NCBI RefSeq assembly: GCF_008085915.1
Contig: NZ_VSJK01000017.1
Location: 1 to 64,000 of the forward strand
Source: Oceaniovalibus sp. ACAM 378
GTDB lineage: Bacteria; Pseudomonadota; Alphaproteobacteria; Rhodobacterales; Rhodobacteraceae
Direction: 5' to 3'
Length of the DNA: 64,000 nucleotides
Below are positions 1 through 9,952 of the stretch, one piece after another (positions within the stretch are counted from its first letter, which is position 1; the number at the start of each line of letters is the position of its first letter). Both the position numbers and the translations under genes were made by a program. Under the pieces are notes generated by a model, which was not told the origin of the DNA, did no database searches, and saw only the letters and a list, made by a program, of their open reading frames with translations.

Positions 1-194
1 GTTCTTATAGGCCTCGCCCGACATCATCATTTTCCACGCGATCCTGGCGATCTTGTTGGCCAGCGCGACGGCCACGAGTTTCGGCGGCTTGCGCTTGAGC
101 AGCTCGACGAGCCAAGGCGAGGCGTTCGTGCCTCTGCCCGCTCTCACCTGTCGAAGCAACGAAGTCGAACCCACGACCAGTGTCTTGCGCAAAG
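1..194 (-). pseudogene. IS110-family transposase, C-terminal fragment
   Basis: The minus strand reads through a typical IS110 C-terminal region: a leucine-rich stretch, then KPPKLVAVALANKIARIAWK and MMSGEAYKN near the edge. The stop codon lies off the left end of the window. Reading upstream, the frame ends abruptly at 194, exactly where the IS3-family element begins, so the gene was cut by that insertion. The N-terminal DEDD catalytic part is not present in the window. A remnant with no expected activity. Confidence 0.72.
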
Positions 195-260
195 TGACCT
201 GCCCCCCGGAAGTTCCCTCAGTCTGATGTAGAGTCTGCCCAACCTGAAGGAGCAGACGAG

Positions 261-524
261 ATGAGGAAAAGTCGTTTCACCGAAGCGCAGATTATCGGGA
301 TGATCAAAGAGCAGGAGGCTGGTTTGCCGACGGCCGAGCTGTGCCGTAAGCATGGGCTGAGCCCTGCGACGTTCTACAAGCTGAAGGCCAAATATGGCGG
401 GATGGATGTTTCCGACGCCAAACGCCTCAAGCAGCTCGAGGATGAGGACGCGAAGCTGAAGCGCCTGGTGGCAGATGTCATGCTGGACAATGTTGTGCTG
501 AAGGATCTCCTGAGAAAGCCCTGA
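261..524 (+). CDS. IS3-family transposase OrfA
   Basis: An 87-residue OrfA with the usual N-terminal helix-turn-helix: the opening MRKSRFTEAQIIGMIKEQE, then LCRKHGLSPATFYKLKAKYG, followed by a leucine-zipper-like tail (residues about 55-85). OrfA recognises the IS ends and is normally joined to OrfB by a programmed frameshift. It is intact here and begins at ATG 261 after a purine-rich stretch. Its orfB partner is broken, so OrfA alone could at most bind the ends. Confidence 0.9.
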   Translation: MRKSRFTEAQIIGMIKEQEAGLPTAELCRKHGLSPATFYKLKAKYGGMDVSDAKRLKQLEDEDAKLKRLVADVMLDNVVLKDLLRKP

Positions 525-532
525 CGACGCCG

Positions 533-1413
533 ATGCAACGGCGGGACGCGGTGCTGCGGGCGATGAAGGGTCATCCGATCTCTCAACGCCGGGCCTGCGT
601 CCTGATCGGGGTCGATCCGAAGACGGTGCGGCGCGAAAGACCGCCCGATAACCCGGAGATCCGTCTGGAAATGAACAAGATTGCTGAGAAGCGGCGGCGG
701 TTCGGTTACCGGCGCATTGGCGTCCTGCTGGAGCGCGTGGGCATGATTATGAACGAAAAGAAGCTTTACCGGATTTACCGGGAAGAGGGCCTGTCAGTGC
801 GCCGCCGTAGAGGCCGGAAACGGGCGCGAGGCAGCCGCACACCAATGCCAGTGCATTGCGTCCGAACCAGCGCTGGTCCTTGGACTTCCTGTCCGACACT
901 TTCGGGGCCTGTCGCAAATTCCGCATCCTGGCTGTGAACGACGATTGCTGCCGGGAAAACCTATGCCTGGTTCCCGATACCAGCATCTCTGGGGCACGCG
1001 TGGCGCGGGAGCTGGATGCACTGATCAGGATCTATGGCCAGCCTACCTGCATAGTTTCTGACAACTGCACGGAGTTCACCAGCAAGGCTATTCTGAAGTG
1101 GGCCAACGACAACAAGGTCGAGTGGCATTACATCGACCCCGGCAAGCCGCAACAGAACGGTTACATCGAGTCATTCAACGGCAGCCTCCGCGACGAATGC
1201 CTCAACGAAGAGATCTTCGACAGCCTGACCGACGCCCGCCGAACGCTGGCCCTCTGGCGCTACGATTACAACAACGTCAGGCCGCATTCATCGCTCGGCA
1301 ACAAGACCCCCGCAGAAGCGCGCCGAGCGCTTGAGCTACTTGATGGCATCGCGCCCGGCGCGCTTGCCACACCCGAAACCGACGAATATCAAACCCAAGG
1401 ACTCTCGCTATGA
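533..1413 (+). pseudogene. IS3-family transposase OrfB, frameshifted
   Basis: The rve-type DDE transposase is split over two frames. The first part (533 to about 856) carries the HTH_21-like region with the FGYRRIGVLLERVG motif. The second (about 856-1413) carries the catalytic core with Asp in RWSLDFLSD, Asp in [10 protein letters not shown] and Glu in [14 protein letters not shown]. Around 856 the text reads gtgcattg where family members would read gtggcattg, so one G appears lost. The usual Gly after VSDN is Cys here. This is not the programmed orfA/orfB site, so I call it a pseudogene. Confidence 0.82.
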
Positions 1414-1439
1414 CTGAGGGACGACCGGGGGGCAGGTCA

Positions 1440-2826
1440 GTGGCGGTGGCCGAGGGCGATGATGCGCCCATCAATGAGGGGCAGAATGAGCCCGCGGTAA
1501 AGGCTGCCGATGCGCCCAATTCGCGCCGCCGTCCGCGTGTCTCGGAGGCGACCCCGCGCGAGCGCCGCGAGCTTGATCCTGGCACCTGCTGCCCCGACTG
1601 TGGTGGTGATCTGCGTGTGGTTGGTGAGGATGTCAGCGAACTCCTCGATATGATCGCGGCGCAGATGAAGGTAATCCAGATCGCCCGCATCAAAAAATCT
1701 TGCCACCGTTGCGAGCGGATGGTGCAGGAGCCGGCACCCAGCCGTCCGATCCCGGGCAGCATGGCCGGCCCGAACCTGCTGGCGCATATACTGGTTTCGA
1801 AATTCGAAGACCACCTTCCCCTCTACCGACAGCACGAAATCTTCGCCCGCATGGGCGCGGACATTCCCGAAAGCACGCTTGTTGGCTGGTGTGGGCGGGC
1901 GATGAAGACCCTTGCGCCATTGGTCGAGCGGATCGAGGCGGACATCATGGCCAGCGACCTGCTGCATGCTGACGACACCCCAATCCGGGTGCTGGACCGC
2001 TCCAAAAGAGACAAAGGGTTAGGTAAAGGCGTGAAACAGGGGCGAATCTGGGCCTATGTGCGCGATCAACGGCCATGGGCGGGGGCATCGCCACCCGGTG
2101 CTGTTTACCGGTTTGCGCCCGACTGGAAGCAGGGAGCATGTGCAAAAGCACCTGGCCCGGATGTGCGGCATTCTGCAGGCCGACGGTTATAAGGGCTATG
2201 CCAAGCTCTACGAACCACAACCTGATGGCACGCCGCGTTTGCGCGAAGCTGCGTGTTGGGCGCACCTGCGGCGGGACTTCCATAATTTTTGGACGTCGAC
2301 CAAGTCCGAGATCGCCCGCGAGGCGCTCGACCGGATCGGCGACTTTTACGACATTGAGCGCGACATTAACGGCCAGAGCGCAGAGGCCCGCCAAGCGGCG
2401 CGTCAAAAGCTGAGCCGGCCAAAGGTCGAGGCGTTTTTTGCCTGGTCCGAACAACAACTCCTGCGCATCCCGGGTAAAAACCATCTGGCCAAAGCCTTCC
2501 GCTACGGCCTCAGTCGACGGGAGGCCTTCAGCCTGTTCCTGACCGACGGTCGCGTGGCCATCGATAATAACCCCGCCGAGCGTGCTCTGCGCCCGATCGG
2601 TATCGGACGAAAGAATTGGCTTTTTGCGGGCGCCGACACCGGTGCCGGAACCTTGGCCCGCGCTATGACCATCATCGAGACCGCCAAGCTGAATTGCCTC
2701 GATCCGCAGGCCTACCTCGCCGACATCCTTGATCGTATCCATGATCACAAGATCAACAGGCTCGATGAGCTGTTGCCGTGGCATTGGGTGCCGCTGGCCA
2801 CCGAGGCCGGCAGTCAAGCCGCATAA
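1440..2826 (+). pseudogene. IS66-family transposase TnpC, truncated and frameshifted
   Basis: An IS66 TnpC lacking its N-terminal leucine-zipper region because the IS3 element abuts at 1439. A zinc-binding CCPDCGG motif lies near 1590. The catalytic aspartates fall in LLHADDTPIRV (about 1965) and LQADGYKGYAKLY (about 2175), and the Glu in NNPAERALRPIG (about 2575). The reading frame changes between about 2120 and 2150, from FAPDWK to EHVQKHL, so the protein is broken. Neither tnpA nor tnpB is next to it. A dead element that shows multiple rounds of IS insertion at this border. Confidence 0.85.
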
Positions 2827-2840
2827 GCCGCGGTATCAAT

Positions 2841-2851
2841 CGCGCGGTTAC
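2841..2851 (+). repeat. Probable IS66 right terminal repeat
   Basis: CGCGCGGTTAC is the reverse complement of GTAACCGCGCG, which resembles the GTAA-type tips of IS66 elements. It lies 15 bp after the tnpC stop, where the right end is expected. The left partner is missing, so the call rests on position and similarity only. Confidence 0.4.
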
Positions 2852-2916
2852 TCTCAATCTCACTTTGCGCCGGCATAGTTTCAGGTGCCGAAGATCCGTC
2901 ATCGGCCCGAGACCGG

Positions 2917-3141
2917 TCAACAATCAACCGGCAGAAAGCACGGCGTATCGGCCGCCAAATCCTCGTCCGCTTCGGGATCGGACGCATACCAAGGATCGCG
3001 CAACCATTTGAAAACCATGTTCGCACTCATCGCGTAGCAACGTGCAACTTGTGCCACAGAAACGCCCGGTGCCGTCGTCTGAAAACGGATCGTTCGCTTC
3101 TCTTCGTCCGCCCAAAGTCGCTTTGTTCGACGCGCCATCAA
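2917..3141 (-). pseudogene. IS66-family TnpA, N-terminal remnant
   Basis: A 74-residue reading frame with the IS66 TnpA (InsN-like) helix-turn-helix signature: RRTKRLWADEEKR, then VSVAQVARCYAMSANMVFKW. Family members run to roughly 130-150 residues; here the frame stops soon after FLPVDC. It points opposite to the neighbouring IS66 tnpC, so it comes from another IS66 copy. The stretch between it and the ABC transporter gene at 3305 shows nothing I recognise. Confidence 0.65.
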
Positions 3142-3304
3142 TAGCCCCAGAGAGTCCGCTATCCAAAGCGGACACTATCGAACACTCTCTATGCGCGGAG
3201 TTGCAGAACGCCGCCCAAGAGCAGGCGGCGGTGCTGGAGCGAGTCGTTCACGGTTCCTTTGCGGCATAGGGCAAAGACGCCGTGGAGCGTGGCAATAGTC
3301 CCCG

Positions 3305-5146
3305 CTAGACCATCACAAGATGGCCCTCGGTGAGCGTCTTGTACGTCCGGTTGGGAGCTTGATAGTCCAGCGATCTGATCGGCGTCTGGATTTCGCTGTT
3401 GTCGAGCGGCCTCTGAAGATGGCGCCGCGACGGATCGGGGACGGGGACCGCATCCAGAAGACGGCGCGTATAGGGGTGTTGGGGGTTTTCGAACACGTCC
3501 CGGCGCTGTCCGATCTCCACGATTTCCCCAAGATACATCACCGCGACCCGGTGGCTTACCCGCTCGACCACCGACATGTCGTGAGAGATGAACAGATAGG
3601 CGAGGCCGAGACGCTCCTGCAGGTCGAGCAGCAGGTTGATCACCTGGGCCTTTACCGAGACATCGAGAGCGGAGACCGATTCATCGGCGACGATCAACTT
3701 GGGATTCAGGGCAAGCGCCCGGGCGATGCAGACCCGTTGCCTTTGGCCGCCGGAAAATTCATGGGGATAGCGTGAGGCAAAGCCCGGCTCCAGCCCGACC
3801 TGGGTCAGAAGTTCGGACACCCGGGCCAAGGCGTCGCTTTTTGATCCGAGCCCATGTGTCAGAAATGGCTCGGCGATCGCAGCGCCGACGCGCATGCGGG
3901 GATTTAGACTGGCAAAGGGATCCTGAAAGATCATCTGGACATCCCGCCGCAAGTCGGACCGGTCCTTTCGCCCCATCGCGCTGGCCGTCCTGCCGCCAAA
4001 GGTGATCTCGCCGGAATGGGGCGTCTCGAGCCGCAGGATAGAACGGCCGATGGTCGATTTCCCGCATCCTGATTCCCCGACCAGCGACAGGGTTTCCCCC
4101 GGCTGGATGGCAAAGGACACGTTTTCAACCGCATGGACCCGCCCGGTGCAGCGGCGCATCGCACCGCCCCGGATATCGAACCGGGTGGTCAGATTGTGCA
4201 CCTCGACCACGGGCGGGGCGGCATGATCGATGGTATCCTTCGGGGCCGGGGGATCGGTCACCTCGCCGGTCTGCATGTCCACCTCGGCAAAGCGCAGCGG
4301 TTCATTGCGTCCGACCATCGACCCAAGAACCGGAACGGCGGTCAGAAGCGCACGGGTATAGGGCTTGCGCGGGGCATGAAAAACCTCCGGGGTCGGTCCT
4401 GTTTCGATCCGCTCGCCACGGAACATCACCATGGTCCGGTCGGCGATCTCGGCAACAACCCCCATGTCATGGGTGATGAACAGGACCGCCATGTCATCCT
4501 CGCGCTGAAGCTCCTTGATCAGGTCGAGCACCTGCCCCTGAATGGTGACATCCAGGGCGGTTGTCGGCTCGTCGGCGATCAACAGACGCGGCTTACTGGC
4601 CAGGGCAATGGCGATCATCACCCGTTGGCGCATACCGCCCGAGAACTGGTGCGGATATTCGTCGAACCGCGACAGCGCCGACGGAATGCGGACCTTTTCC
4701 ATCAGGGCCAAGGCCGCCTGACGCGCACCGTCCCGGGTCTGGCCTTCGGCATGGGCCAGCACGGCTTCCATGATCTGGTCCCCGACGGTGAACATCGGGT
4801 TGAGGCTGGTCATCGGTTCCTGGAAGATCATTGAGGCATCCCGCCCCCGGACGTTCCGCATGGCCCGATCGCTCAGGGCGGTGACATCCTGGTCGTTGAG
4901 AAGGATCTTGCCGGTGACCTTGCTGGAGTGAGGCGGCAACAGGCGCATGATCGACAGCGCGGTCACGCTCTTGCCTGACCCGGACTCGCCCACGATGGCA
5001 AGCGTTTCTCCGGACATGACCTCGAAAGAGATGTTCCGTACCACCGGGATCCAGCTTCCGTTCACGCGAAAGGACGTGGTGAGATCGCAAACACTCAGCA
5101 CCTTCTGAGGGGAAATGATCGGCTTCGCACTGGCGGAAGTTTGCAT
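3305..5146 (-). CDS. Fused double ATPase of a peptide/nickel-type ABC importer
   Basis: A 613-residue protein with two complete ABC ATPase domains in one chain, like GsiA or a DppD-DppF fusion. Walker A motifs are GESGSGKS (about 53-60) and GESGCGKS (about 357-364). Each half has an SGG signature followed by QRV, and a Walker B with ADEP or ADES. An oligopeptide-type C-terminal extension follows each half ([16 protein letters not shown]). I start at ATG 5146, with GAGG 9-12 bases upstream; a longer frame to 5338 would run into the LysR gene. It would power the permeases at 11.5-13.3 kb, although it lies across the regulator on the other strand. Confidence 0.93.
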   Translation of the reverse strand: MQTSASAKPIISPQKVLSVCDLTTSFRVNGSWIPVVRNISFEVMSGETLAIVGESGSGKSVTALSIMRLLPPHSSKVTGKILLNDQDVTALSDRAMRNVRGRDASMIFQEPMTSLNPMFTVGDQIMEAVLAHAEGQTRDGARQAALALMEKVRIPSALSRFDEYPHQFSGGMRQRVMIAIALASKPRLLIADEPTTALDVTIQGQVLDLIKELQREDDMAVLFITHDMGVVAEIADRTMVMFRGERIETGPTPEVFHAPRKPYTRALLTAVPVLGSMVGRNEPLRFAEVDMQTGEVTDPPAPKDTIDHAAPPVVEVHNLTTRFDIRGGAMRRCTGRVHAVENVSFAIQPGETLSLVGESGCGKSTIGRSILRLETPHSGEITFGGRTASAMGRKDRSDLRRDVQMIFQDPFASLNPRMRVGAAIAEPFLTHGLGSKSDALARVSELLTQVGLEPGFASRYPHEFSGGQRQRVCIARALALNPKLIVADESVSALDVSVKAQVINLLLDLQERLGLAYLFISHDMSVVERVSHRVAVMYLGEIVEIGQRRDVFENPQHPYTRRLLDAVPVPDPSRRHLQRPLDNSEIQTPIRSLDYQAPNRTYKTLTEGHLVMV

Positions 5147-5166
5147 CGTAAGAACCTCGTGGATGG

Positions 5167-6054
5167 CTAAAGGGTGGAGTCGCGGGTCAGGTCGACAAGA
5201 AAATCGACCACGACACGAACTTTCGACGGCGTGACGCGATGGGCCGGAAAGACGATCGAGATCGGCAGGGCTTCGGTCTCGTATTCGGTCAGAATCGGCA
5301 CAAGGGCTCCGGTTTCCAGGGCCTGGCGAAACAGCCACCAGGTGGCCTGGGTGATGCCCAGCCCCTCCAGCGCCGCCTCCCGCATAATGTCGCCGCTGTC
5401 GGTCACCAGGGGTCCGGTCACCCGCACCACCTGATCGCCGCCCGAAGGTTCGCGAAAGGTCCAGTTGGGCCCGAAAGCGCCGGTGATGCAGCGATGCCCC
5501 GTCAGGTCAGCCGGCACCTTGGGAAGGCCATAGCGCGCGATATAGGCGGGGGATGCGACGGTCCGCTGGGAGCCGCGCACCAGAATCCGGTTGATCAGCC
5601 GCGAGTCCGGCAGGCGGCCGGAATGAACGACCAGATCATAGCCGCCTTCGATCGGGTTCGAGGTCTGCCCCTTGAGTTGCAGATCGATAGTGACGTCGGG
5701 GTAGAGTTCGTAGAACCGCGGGAGAGCAGGGATGAAGGTCTTTCGCGCAAAGGCAGGGGGCATTGCGATGCGCACGTTACCGACGGTCGACTCGCTCGCA
5801 TCCAGCAGGGCATCCTCGGCGTCTTCCACATCGACCAGAATGGCCTTGCACCGCTCGCAATAACTGATGCCGTGATTGGTCAGGTGCATCCGGCGCGTGC
5901 TGCGCACCAGAAGCTGAACGCCCAGATTGTCCTCCAGCCGGTTCACGCATTTGGTGACCGCCGAGGTGGAAAGGTTGAGCCTGCGAGAGGCCCCCGTGAA
6001 GCTGCCAAGCTCAGCAACGGCCACGAAGCATTGCATGTCCTGGAACTTATTCAC
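5167..6054 (-). CDS. LysR-family transcriptional regulator
   Basis: A 295-residue LysR protein. The N-terminal winged helix-turn-helix (residues 1-60) contains FVAVAELGSFTGASRRLNLS and a recognition helix with TSAVTKCVNRLEDNLG. An effector-binding domain (about 90-290) follows. It sits between the ATPase gene and the divergent amidohydrolase operon, the normal place for a LysR activator of both. A dyad at 6091-6112 lies 37 bases upstream of its start and is a candidate binding site. The effector is unknown; it is probably the imported substrate of this cluster or a breakdown product. Confidence 0.92.
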   Translation of the reverse strand: MNKFQDMQCFVAVAELGSFTGASRRLNLSTSAVTKCVNRLEDNLGVQLLVRSTRRMHLTNHGISYCERCKAILVDVEDAEDALLDASESTVGNVRIAMPPAFARKTFIPALPRFYELYPDVTIDLQLKGQTSNPIEGGYDLVVHSGRLPDSRLINRILVRGSQRTVASPAYIARYGLPKVPADLTGHRCITGAFGPNWTFREPSGGDQVVRVTGPLVTDSGDIMREAALEGLGITQATWWLFRQALETGALVPILTEYETEALPISIVFPAHRVTPSKVRVVVDFLVDLTRDSTL

Positions 6055-6088
6055 CTCAGCTATTTCCTGTTAGGTCAGTAGGTTGGCT

Positions 6089-6113
6089 ATTTTTCCGCAT
6101 CGGTGTGGAAAAT
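6089..6113. promoter_or_regulatory. Candidate LysR operator
   Basis: Two hexamers, TTTTCC at 6091-6096 and GGAAAA at 6107-6112, face each other across 10 bases in the 236-bp gap between the divergent lysR and amidohydrolase genes. Spacing and AT-rich arms fit a LysR-type T-N11-A box. A further GGAAAA follows at 6114-6119. The rest of the gap shows no clear -35/-10 pair. Confidence 0.45.
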
Positions 6114-6290
6114 GGAAAATCTTGATATCGCCGGACGGGCAGCGGCGCGATACCCCGCAAGAGCTAGCGGACACTGCGCAAGAATGGCACGTCGTTTCCG
6201 TGGAAACTGTCTTTCCAAAAGGTAGCATTCCGCCCAGCCACCCCCCGAAACATAGTCAAGGCAACGGCAGAACAACAGTCGTTGCAAAAC

Positions 6291-7787
6291 ATGATGACGG
6301 GATCCGGTGTGACCGCACGACGCTATGACAACATCCTGTGCCTGACCGAGACAGCGTCGGGCTGGACCGCCAAGCGGCAAAGTCTGCGGATCCGCGACGG
6401 GCGCATTGCGGGTTGTACGTCGTCGCCTCCCACGGATCTGCAGCCGGATGAACTGCGGATCGACGGCACACAGCTGATGGCTATGCCCGGGCTGGTCAAC
6501 GCACATACCCACTCTCCCGACAATCTGTCGCGGGGATGTGCCGGTGACCTGCCGCTGGAGCTGTGGTCGCTGGCGTCTTCTGCCCCAAGAACCGGACGCA
6601 GCCCCCGCGACATCCATGTGTCCACCATGCTGGGCGCGCTGGAAATGGCCTCGACGGGAACCACCTGCGTTGTCGATCACGTGCGCATCTCGCCGGACAT
6701 TTCCGCCGAGGGCCTGGACGCCGTTGCGCAGGCCTGGCTGGACAGCGGGTTGCGGGTCGTGATCGCCCCGGTGGTGTCCGACCTTGCGCCGCTGGACACG
6801 ATGCCCTTTGTGGATGCCGATTTCACCGGACTGGACCGGGCGGCCCTGACCAGTGCCCCGCCGCTGCCCTGGCACGACCAGATGGAGATCGTGGCGGCGT
6901 TCCATGACCGCTGGCACGGGGCGGAGGGCCGGATCACTGTCGGCATCGGACCGTCGGGACCGCAACGCTGTTCGGATATTCTGTTGCGCGCTGCGGCCAC
7001 CTTCAGCGCGGATCACAATGTTCCCTTTCATTGCCATGTCCTTGAAACCTCCGCCCAACGCCAGATGGGCTGGGAGCGGTATGGCAAGGGCATGCTGGCG
7101 CATCTTGACGATCTCGGATGCCTCACGGCGCGGACCCATCTCGTTCATTCGATCTGGCTGGAACCGGGGGACGCCGAACTCATCGCCGCCCGCGGCGCGG
7201 CGGTGATCCACAATCCCGTATCCAACGCCCGCCTCGGCAGTGGCACCTGTCCTTTGCCCGCCTTGCTGGACGCGGGGGTCCGGGTGGCGCTTGGCACGGA
7301 CAGTGCCTGCTGCAATGACAGCAACAACATGTTGGAAACGATGAAGTGGGCGGCGCTGCGGCACAATAAACATGGGCGGTTCACCGGGATCGACAGGGCC
7401 CTGTCGGCAGCAACGTCGAAGGGGGCCGAGATTCTGGGCCTCGGCGGTGTCTGCGGTCGGATCGCCCCCGGAATGGCCGCCGACATTGCCGTGTTTTCCC
7501 TGAATGCCCCGGCCTTCGTGCCGTTGAACAATGCCCCGCGCCAGCTTGTCCTCGCCGAAAGCGGGGCCGCCCTCGATCACGTGCTGGTCGCTGGTCGCGT
7601 GGTCTGGTCGTCGGGCGACCACGGCGCCGACGCGCCGCGCGCCCTCTGGGCCGAGGCCCGCGAGATCGCGACGGCCTATGGGCAGACCCCGGCGGCGGCC
7701 AAACCCGGCCTCGACCTGGCCATATCGCGAATGCTGACGCGCGTGACTGAAAATTCCGCCAACAAAGAGGGCACCCCATGCCACTGA
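6291..7787 (+). CDS. Amidohydrolase, ATZ/TRZ deaminase family
   Basis: A 498-residue metal-dependent hydrolase of the cytosine deaminase/chlorohydrolase/MTA deaminase group. The metal ligands are visible: HTH in LVNAHTHSPDN (about residue 70), His in FHCHVLE, His in LVHSIWLE, and Asp in ALGTDSACCNDSNN. The C-terminal part returns to the beta-sandwich domain. ATG 6291 is taken as start; TTG 6282 in frame is possible, and no strong ribosome site is seen for either. It overlaps the next gene by 10 bases. It likely deaminates or dechlorinates a ring compound; the substrate cannot be read from sequence. Confidence 0.85.
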   Translation: MMTGSGVTARRYDNILCLTETASGWTAKRQSLRIRDGRIAGCTSSPPTDLQPDELRIDGTQLMAMPGLVNAHTHSPDNLSRGCAGDLPLELWSLASSAPRTGRSPRDIHVSTMLGALEMASTGTTCVVDHVRISPDISAEGLDAVAQAWLDSGLRVVIAPVVSDLAPLDTMPFVDADFTGLDRAALTSAPPLPWHDQMEIVAAFHDRWHGAEGRITVGIGPSGPQRCSDILLRAAATFSADHNVPFHCHVLETSAQRQMGWERYGKGMLAHLDDLGCLTARTHLVHSIWLEPGDAELIAARGAAVIHNPVSNARLGSGTCPLPALLDAGVRVALGTDSACCNDSNNMLETMKWAALRHNKHGRFTGIDRALSAATSKGAEILGLGGVCGRIAPGMAADIAVFSLNAPAFVPLNNAPRQLVLAESGAALDHVLVAGRVVWSSGDHGADAPRALWAEAREIATAYGQTPAAAKPGLDLAISRMLTRVTENSANKEGTPCH

Positions 7788-9838
7788 GCTGGACCAAAAC
7801 GCCGCTTCGCTTCTTTCAGCACCTTCTGCGTGAAGAGGATGCCCGGGGGTTGGATGCTGAAACTCTGGTGAAGGAAGCCCGGTCGGTCGGGGCGAACGCG
7901 ATCGTCGCGATGGGCGGCGGTTTTTCGGCCTGGTATCCAACGGGAAGCGTGATGCAGGCGGTGAACCCCCACATGTCGGGGGATTTTCTGGGGGAGGTTC
8001 TGGCCGCCGCCAAAGCTGCCAACCTGCGGGTTCTCGTGCGGCTCGACATCTCGAAGGGACGCGCCGGGCTGGAAAGCGACCGTCCCGAGGATCTGGTGCG
8101 CGACGTCAAAGGCGGGTTCGCCACGATCTGGGACATGCCGCAGATCTGCGCCACAGGCGCGCTCTGGCAGGACGAGGTCTTCGCGAACATCGACGATCTT
8201 CTGGTGCGGTATCCCGATCTTGACGGGTTCTTCTTCAACTATCTCCACGTCGCGAAATGCCATTGCCCCAGATGCCAGGCGATCGTCCTGGAAGCGACCG
8301 GCGCGCCCGTTCCCGCAGGCCCCGAGCGCGATCCATCCTATGAGCGCTGGCGTCAGGTCTTTCTGGCCGAATATGTCGGCCGCATCCGCGACGCGGTGCA
8401 CCGGCGCAACCCGGGTGCCGCGATCGTGCCCTATCATCACGTCCACGACGGGTGGGATGTGGCCCGGATGGCCGAGGTCAGTGACATCATCAGCTCGCAG
8501 GTCTCCAACCCGCTGATCCCCAACCCGCTGGATCCCCAGCCGATCTGGAACCACTGGGCCGCTGAAGAGGCGCTGACGGCGCTGGCGCTGAAGCCCGAAG
8601 CCGCGCCGCTGCTGATCCAGACCACATCCGAGGTCTTCGCAAGCCGCCAGAGCGCGATGCCGGATGCGCGCCTTGCCCATAACCTGCTTCAGGCGGCGGC
8701 CCATGGGGCCAGCACCGCGCCAGCCACCAACGGTCTGCTGTCGGCGGGGGATGCGCGCTTTCGCCCGATGCTGGAGCGGATCGGGCGTTTTCTGGAACAG
8801 CATGCCGACTGGTACCGCGATCTGCGCCCCGAGGCGTCGGTTGCCGTGATCCGGTCCGAACAAAGCCGCCTCTGGGGCGAGGACGCGGGCCGGATGGCCG
8901 GTGCGCCCTCGGGAAACGGCCATGTGGCCGAATTCAGGGGTGTGTTCGAGATGCTCGCAGATCTGGGCCACACACCCGAGCTGCGTCTCACCGGCGCCCT
9001 TGAGCAAAGCGATCTCGCCCGGTTCGATGCCATCATTGCGCCCGCGGTCCAGTGTCTCTCGGATGCGGATGCGGCGGTGCTTGACGGCTATGTGGCCGCG
9101 GGCGGCACGTTGATTGTCACTTCCGATACCGGGCGCGCCGATGCCACCGGGACGCCACGCTCTGCCGCGGCATTCGCCTCTCTGCCGGCGCTTCCCGGGG
9201 CGGCGCGGGCGATTGATGGCGCCTATTTCCATCGCACCGACCCCGACGGATCGACCGGCGCGGCAGAAAATATCCTTCAGGGGGCCCGCACCGTTGCCGC
9301 GACCGGGTTGTTCTGGACCCCCTTCGAGGACCGCCAGCCCGAGGATGATCTGCACCTGATCGGACCGTTCAGCAACAATGCCCCCGAATTCACGGTGCTG
9401 CCCGATCACGGTGAGGCGCCCGGATTGATCCGACGCGCCCATGGGGCAGGACAGGCGGTCTGGCTTCCCTGGCAGATCGGGGCGCTCTATCACCGCTACG
9501 CGATGCCGGAATACCGGGCGATCCTGGCCGGGATGCTGGACCGGGCCGGGGCCCATGCGCGGGTCGACTGCCCGGCGGGCCCGGCGATGGAGGCGATCCT
9601 GGGGCGCCACCCCGATGGCCATCTGCTGACCCTTCTGAACCGGGCAAGCGCGGCGGGCCGCCCCCTGGTCGAGCCCCCTGCGCTGGCGGGGATGACGATC
9701 CCGGTGCGCACCGATGCCCGGATCGCGACCTGTCTGGAAACCGGTCGCATCCTGCCCAGCCGCCGCCAGGGGGATTGGCTTCAGATCGACATCGACCGCC
9801 TGATGCTATTCCGGGTGATTGCCCTGACCTTTGACTGA
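7778..9838 (+). CDS. Large TIM-barrel glycoside-hydrolase-like protein
   Basis: A 686-residue protein. The first about 350 residues look like an (alpha/beta)8 barrel of the putative glycosyl hydrolase GHL6/GH42-like group: NAIVAMGGGFSAWYPTG, LRVLVRLDISKG, and DLDGFFFNYLHVAKCHCPRC with a CxCxxC cluster. A central part with YVAAGGTLIVTSDTG resembles the class I amidotransferase-like trimerisation domain of GH42 beta-galactosidases. A small beta domain closes the protein. AAAGAGG precedes ATG 7778. There is no signal peptide, so it is cytoplasmic. A sugar-cleaving role beside deaminases would fit a nucleoside- or glycoside-like substrate, but this is inference. Confidence 0.6.
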   Translation: MPLSWTKTPLRFFQHLLREEDARGLDAETLVKEARSVGANAIVAMGGGFSAWYPTGSVMQAVNPHMSGDFLGEVLAAAKAANLRVLVRLDISKGRAGLESDRPEDLVRDVKGGFATIWDMPQICATGALWQDEVFANIDDLLVRYPDLDGFFFNYLHVAKCHCPRCQAIVLEATGAPVPAGPERDPSYERWRQVFLAEYVGRIRDAVHRRNPGAAIVPYHHVHDGWDVARMAEVSDIISSQVSNPLIPNPLDPQPIWNHWAAEEALTALALKPEAAPLLIQTTSEVFASRQSAMPDARLAHNLLQAAAHGASTAPATNGLLSAGDARFRPMLERIGRFLEQHADWYRDLRPEASVAVIRSEQSRLWGEDAGRMAGAPSGNGHVAEFRGVFEMLADLGHTPELRLTGALEQSDLARFDAIIAPAVQCLSDADAAVLDGYVAAGGTLIVTSDTGRADATGTPRSAAAFASLPALPGAARAIDGAYFHRTDPDGSTGAAENILQGARTVAATGLFWTPFEDRQPEDDLHLIGPFSNNAPEFTVLPDHGEAPGLIRRAHGAGQAVWLPWQIGALYHRYAMPEYRAILAGMLDRAGAHARVDCPAGPAMEAILGRHPDGHLLTLLNRASAAGRPLVEPPALAGMTIPVRTDARIATCLETGRILPSRRQGDWLQIDIDRLMLFRVIALTFD

Positions 9839-9952
9839 TTTTACCACCTACGTGACCCACAAGGGTTGCAAAAACCGCCGCCGCAAGATGCACGCAGACA
9901 TTAGGCGGCATTCCTTCCTTCCCCGCGAAGGACACCCAACAAGGACAGTGAT

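Larger units (their letters stand above)
195..1439 (+). mobile_element. IS3-family insertion sequence (IS407-like), complete ends
   Basis: The 15-bp terminal inverted repeats are perfect: TGACCTGCCCCCCGG at 195-209 and CCGGGGGGCAGGTCA at 1425-1439. They enclose orfA and orfB. The element is about 1,245 bp, normal for IS3 elements. The flanks differ (IS110 sequence on the left, IS66 on the right) and I see no direct target duplication, so a deletion or recombination happened after insertion. The transposase is frameshifted, so the copy is probably immobile unless helped in trans. Confidence 0.85.

Noticed and set aside
5147-5338. N-terminal extension of the fused ATPase
   Set aside because: It overlaps the lysR end, is Arg/Pro-rich and unlike ABC ATPases; ATG 5146 has a good ribosome site.
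6087-7940. A 617-codon frame antisense to the first amidohydrolase
   Set aside because: Same reason; the plus strand carries the conserved metal-binding residues.
7676-9622. A 648-codon frame antisense to the GHL6-like gene
   Set aside because: GC-rich coding DNA gives long antisense frames; this one has Arg/Gly-rich text with no family motif and no ribosome site.
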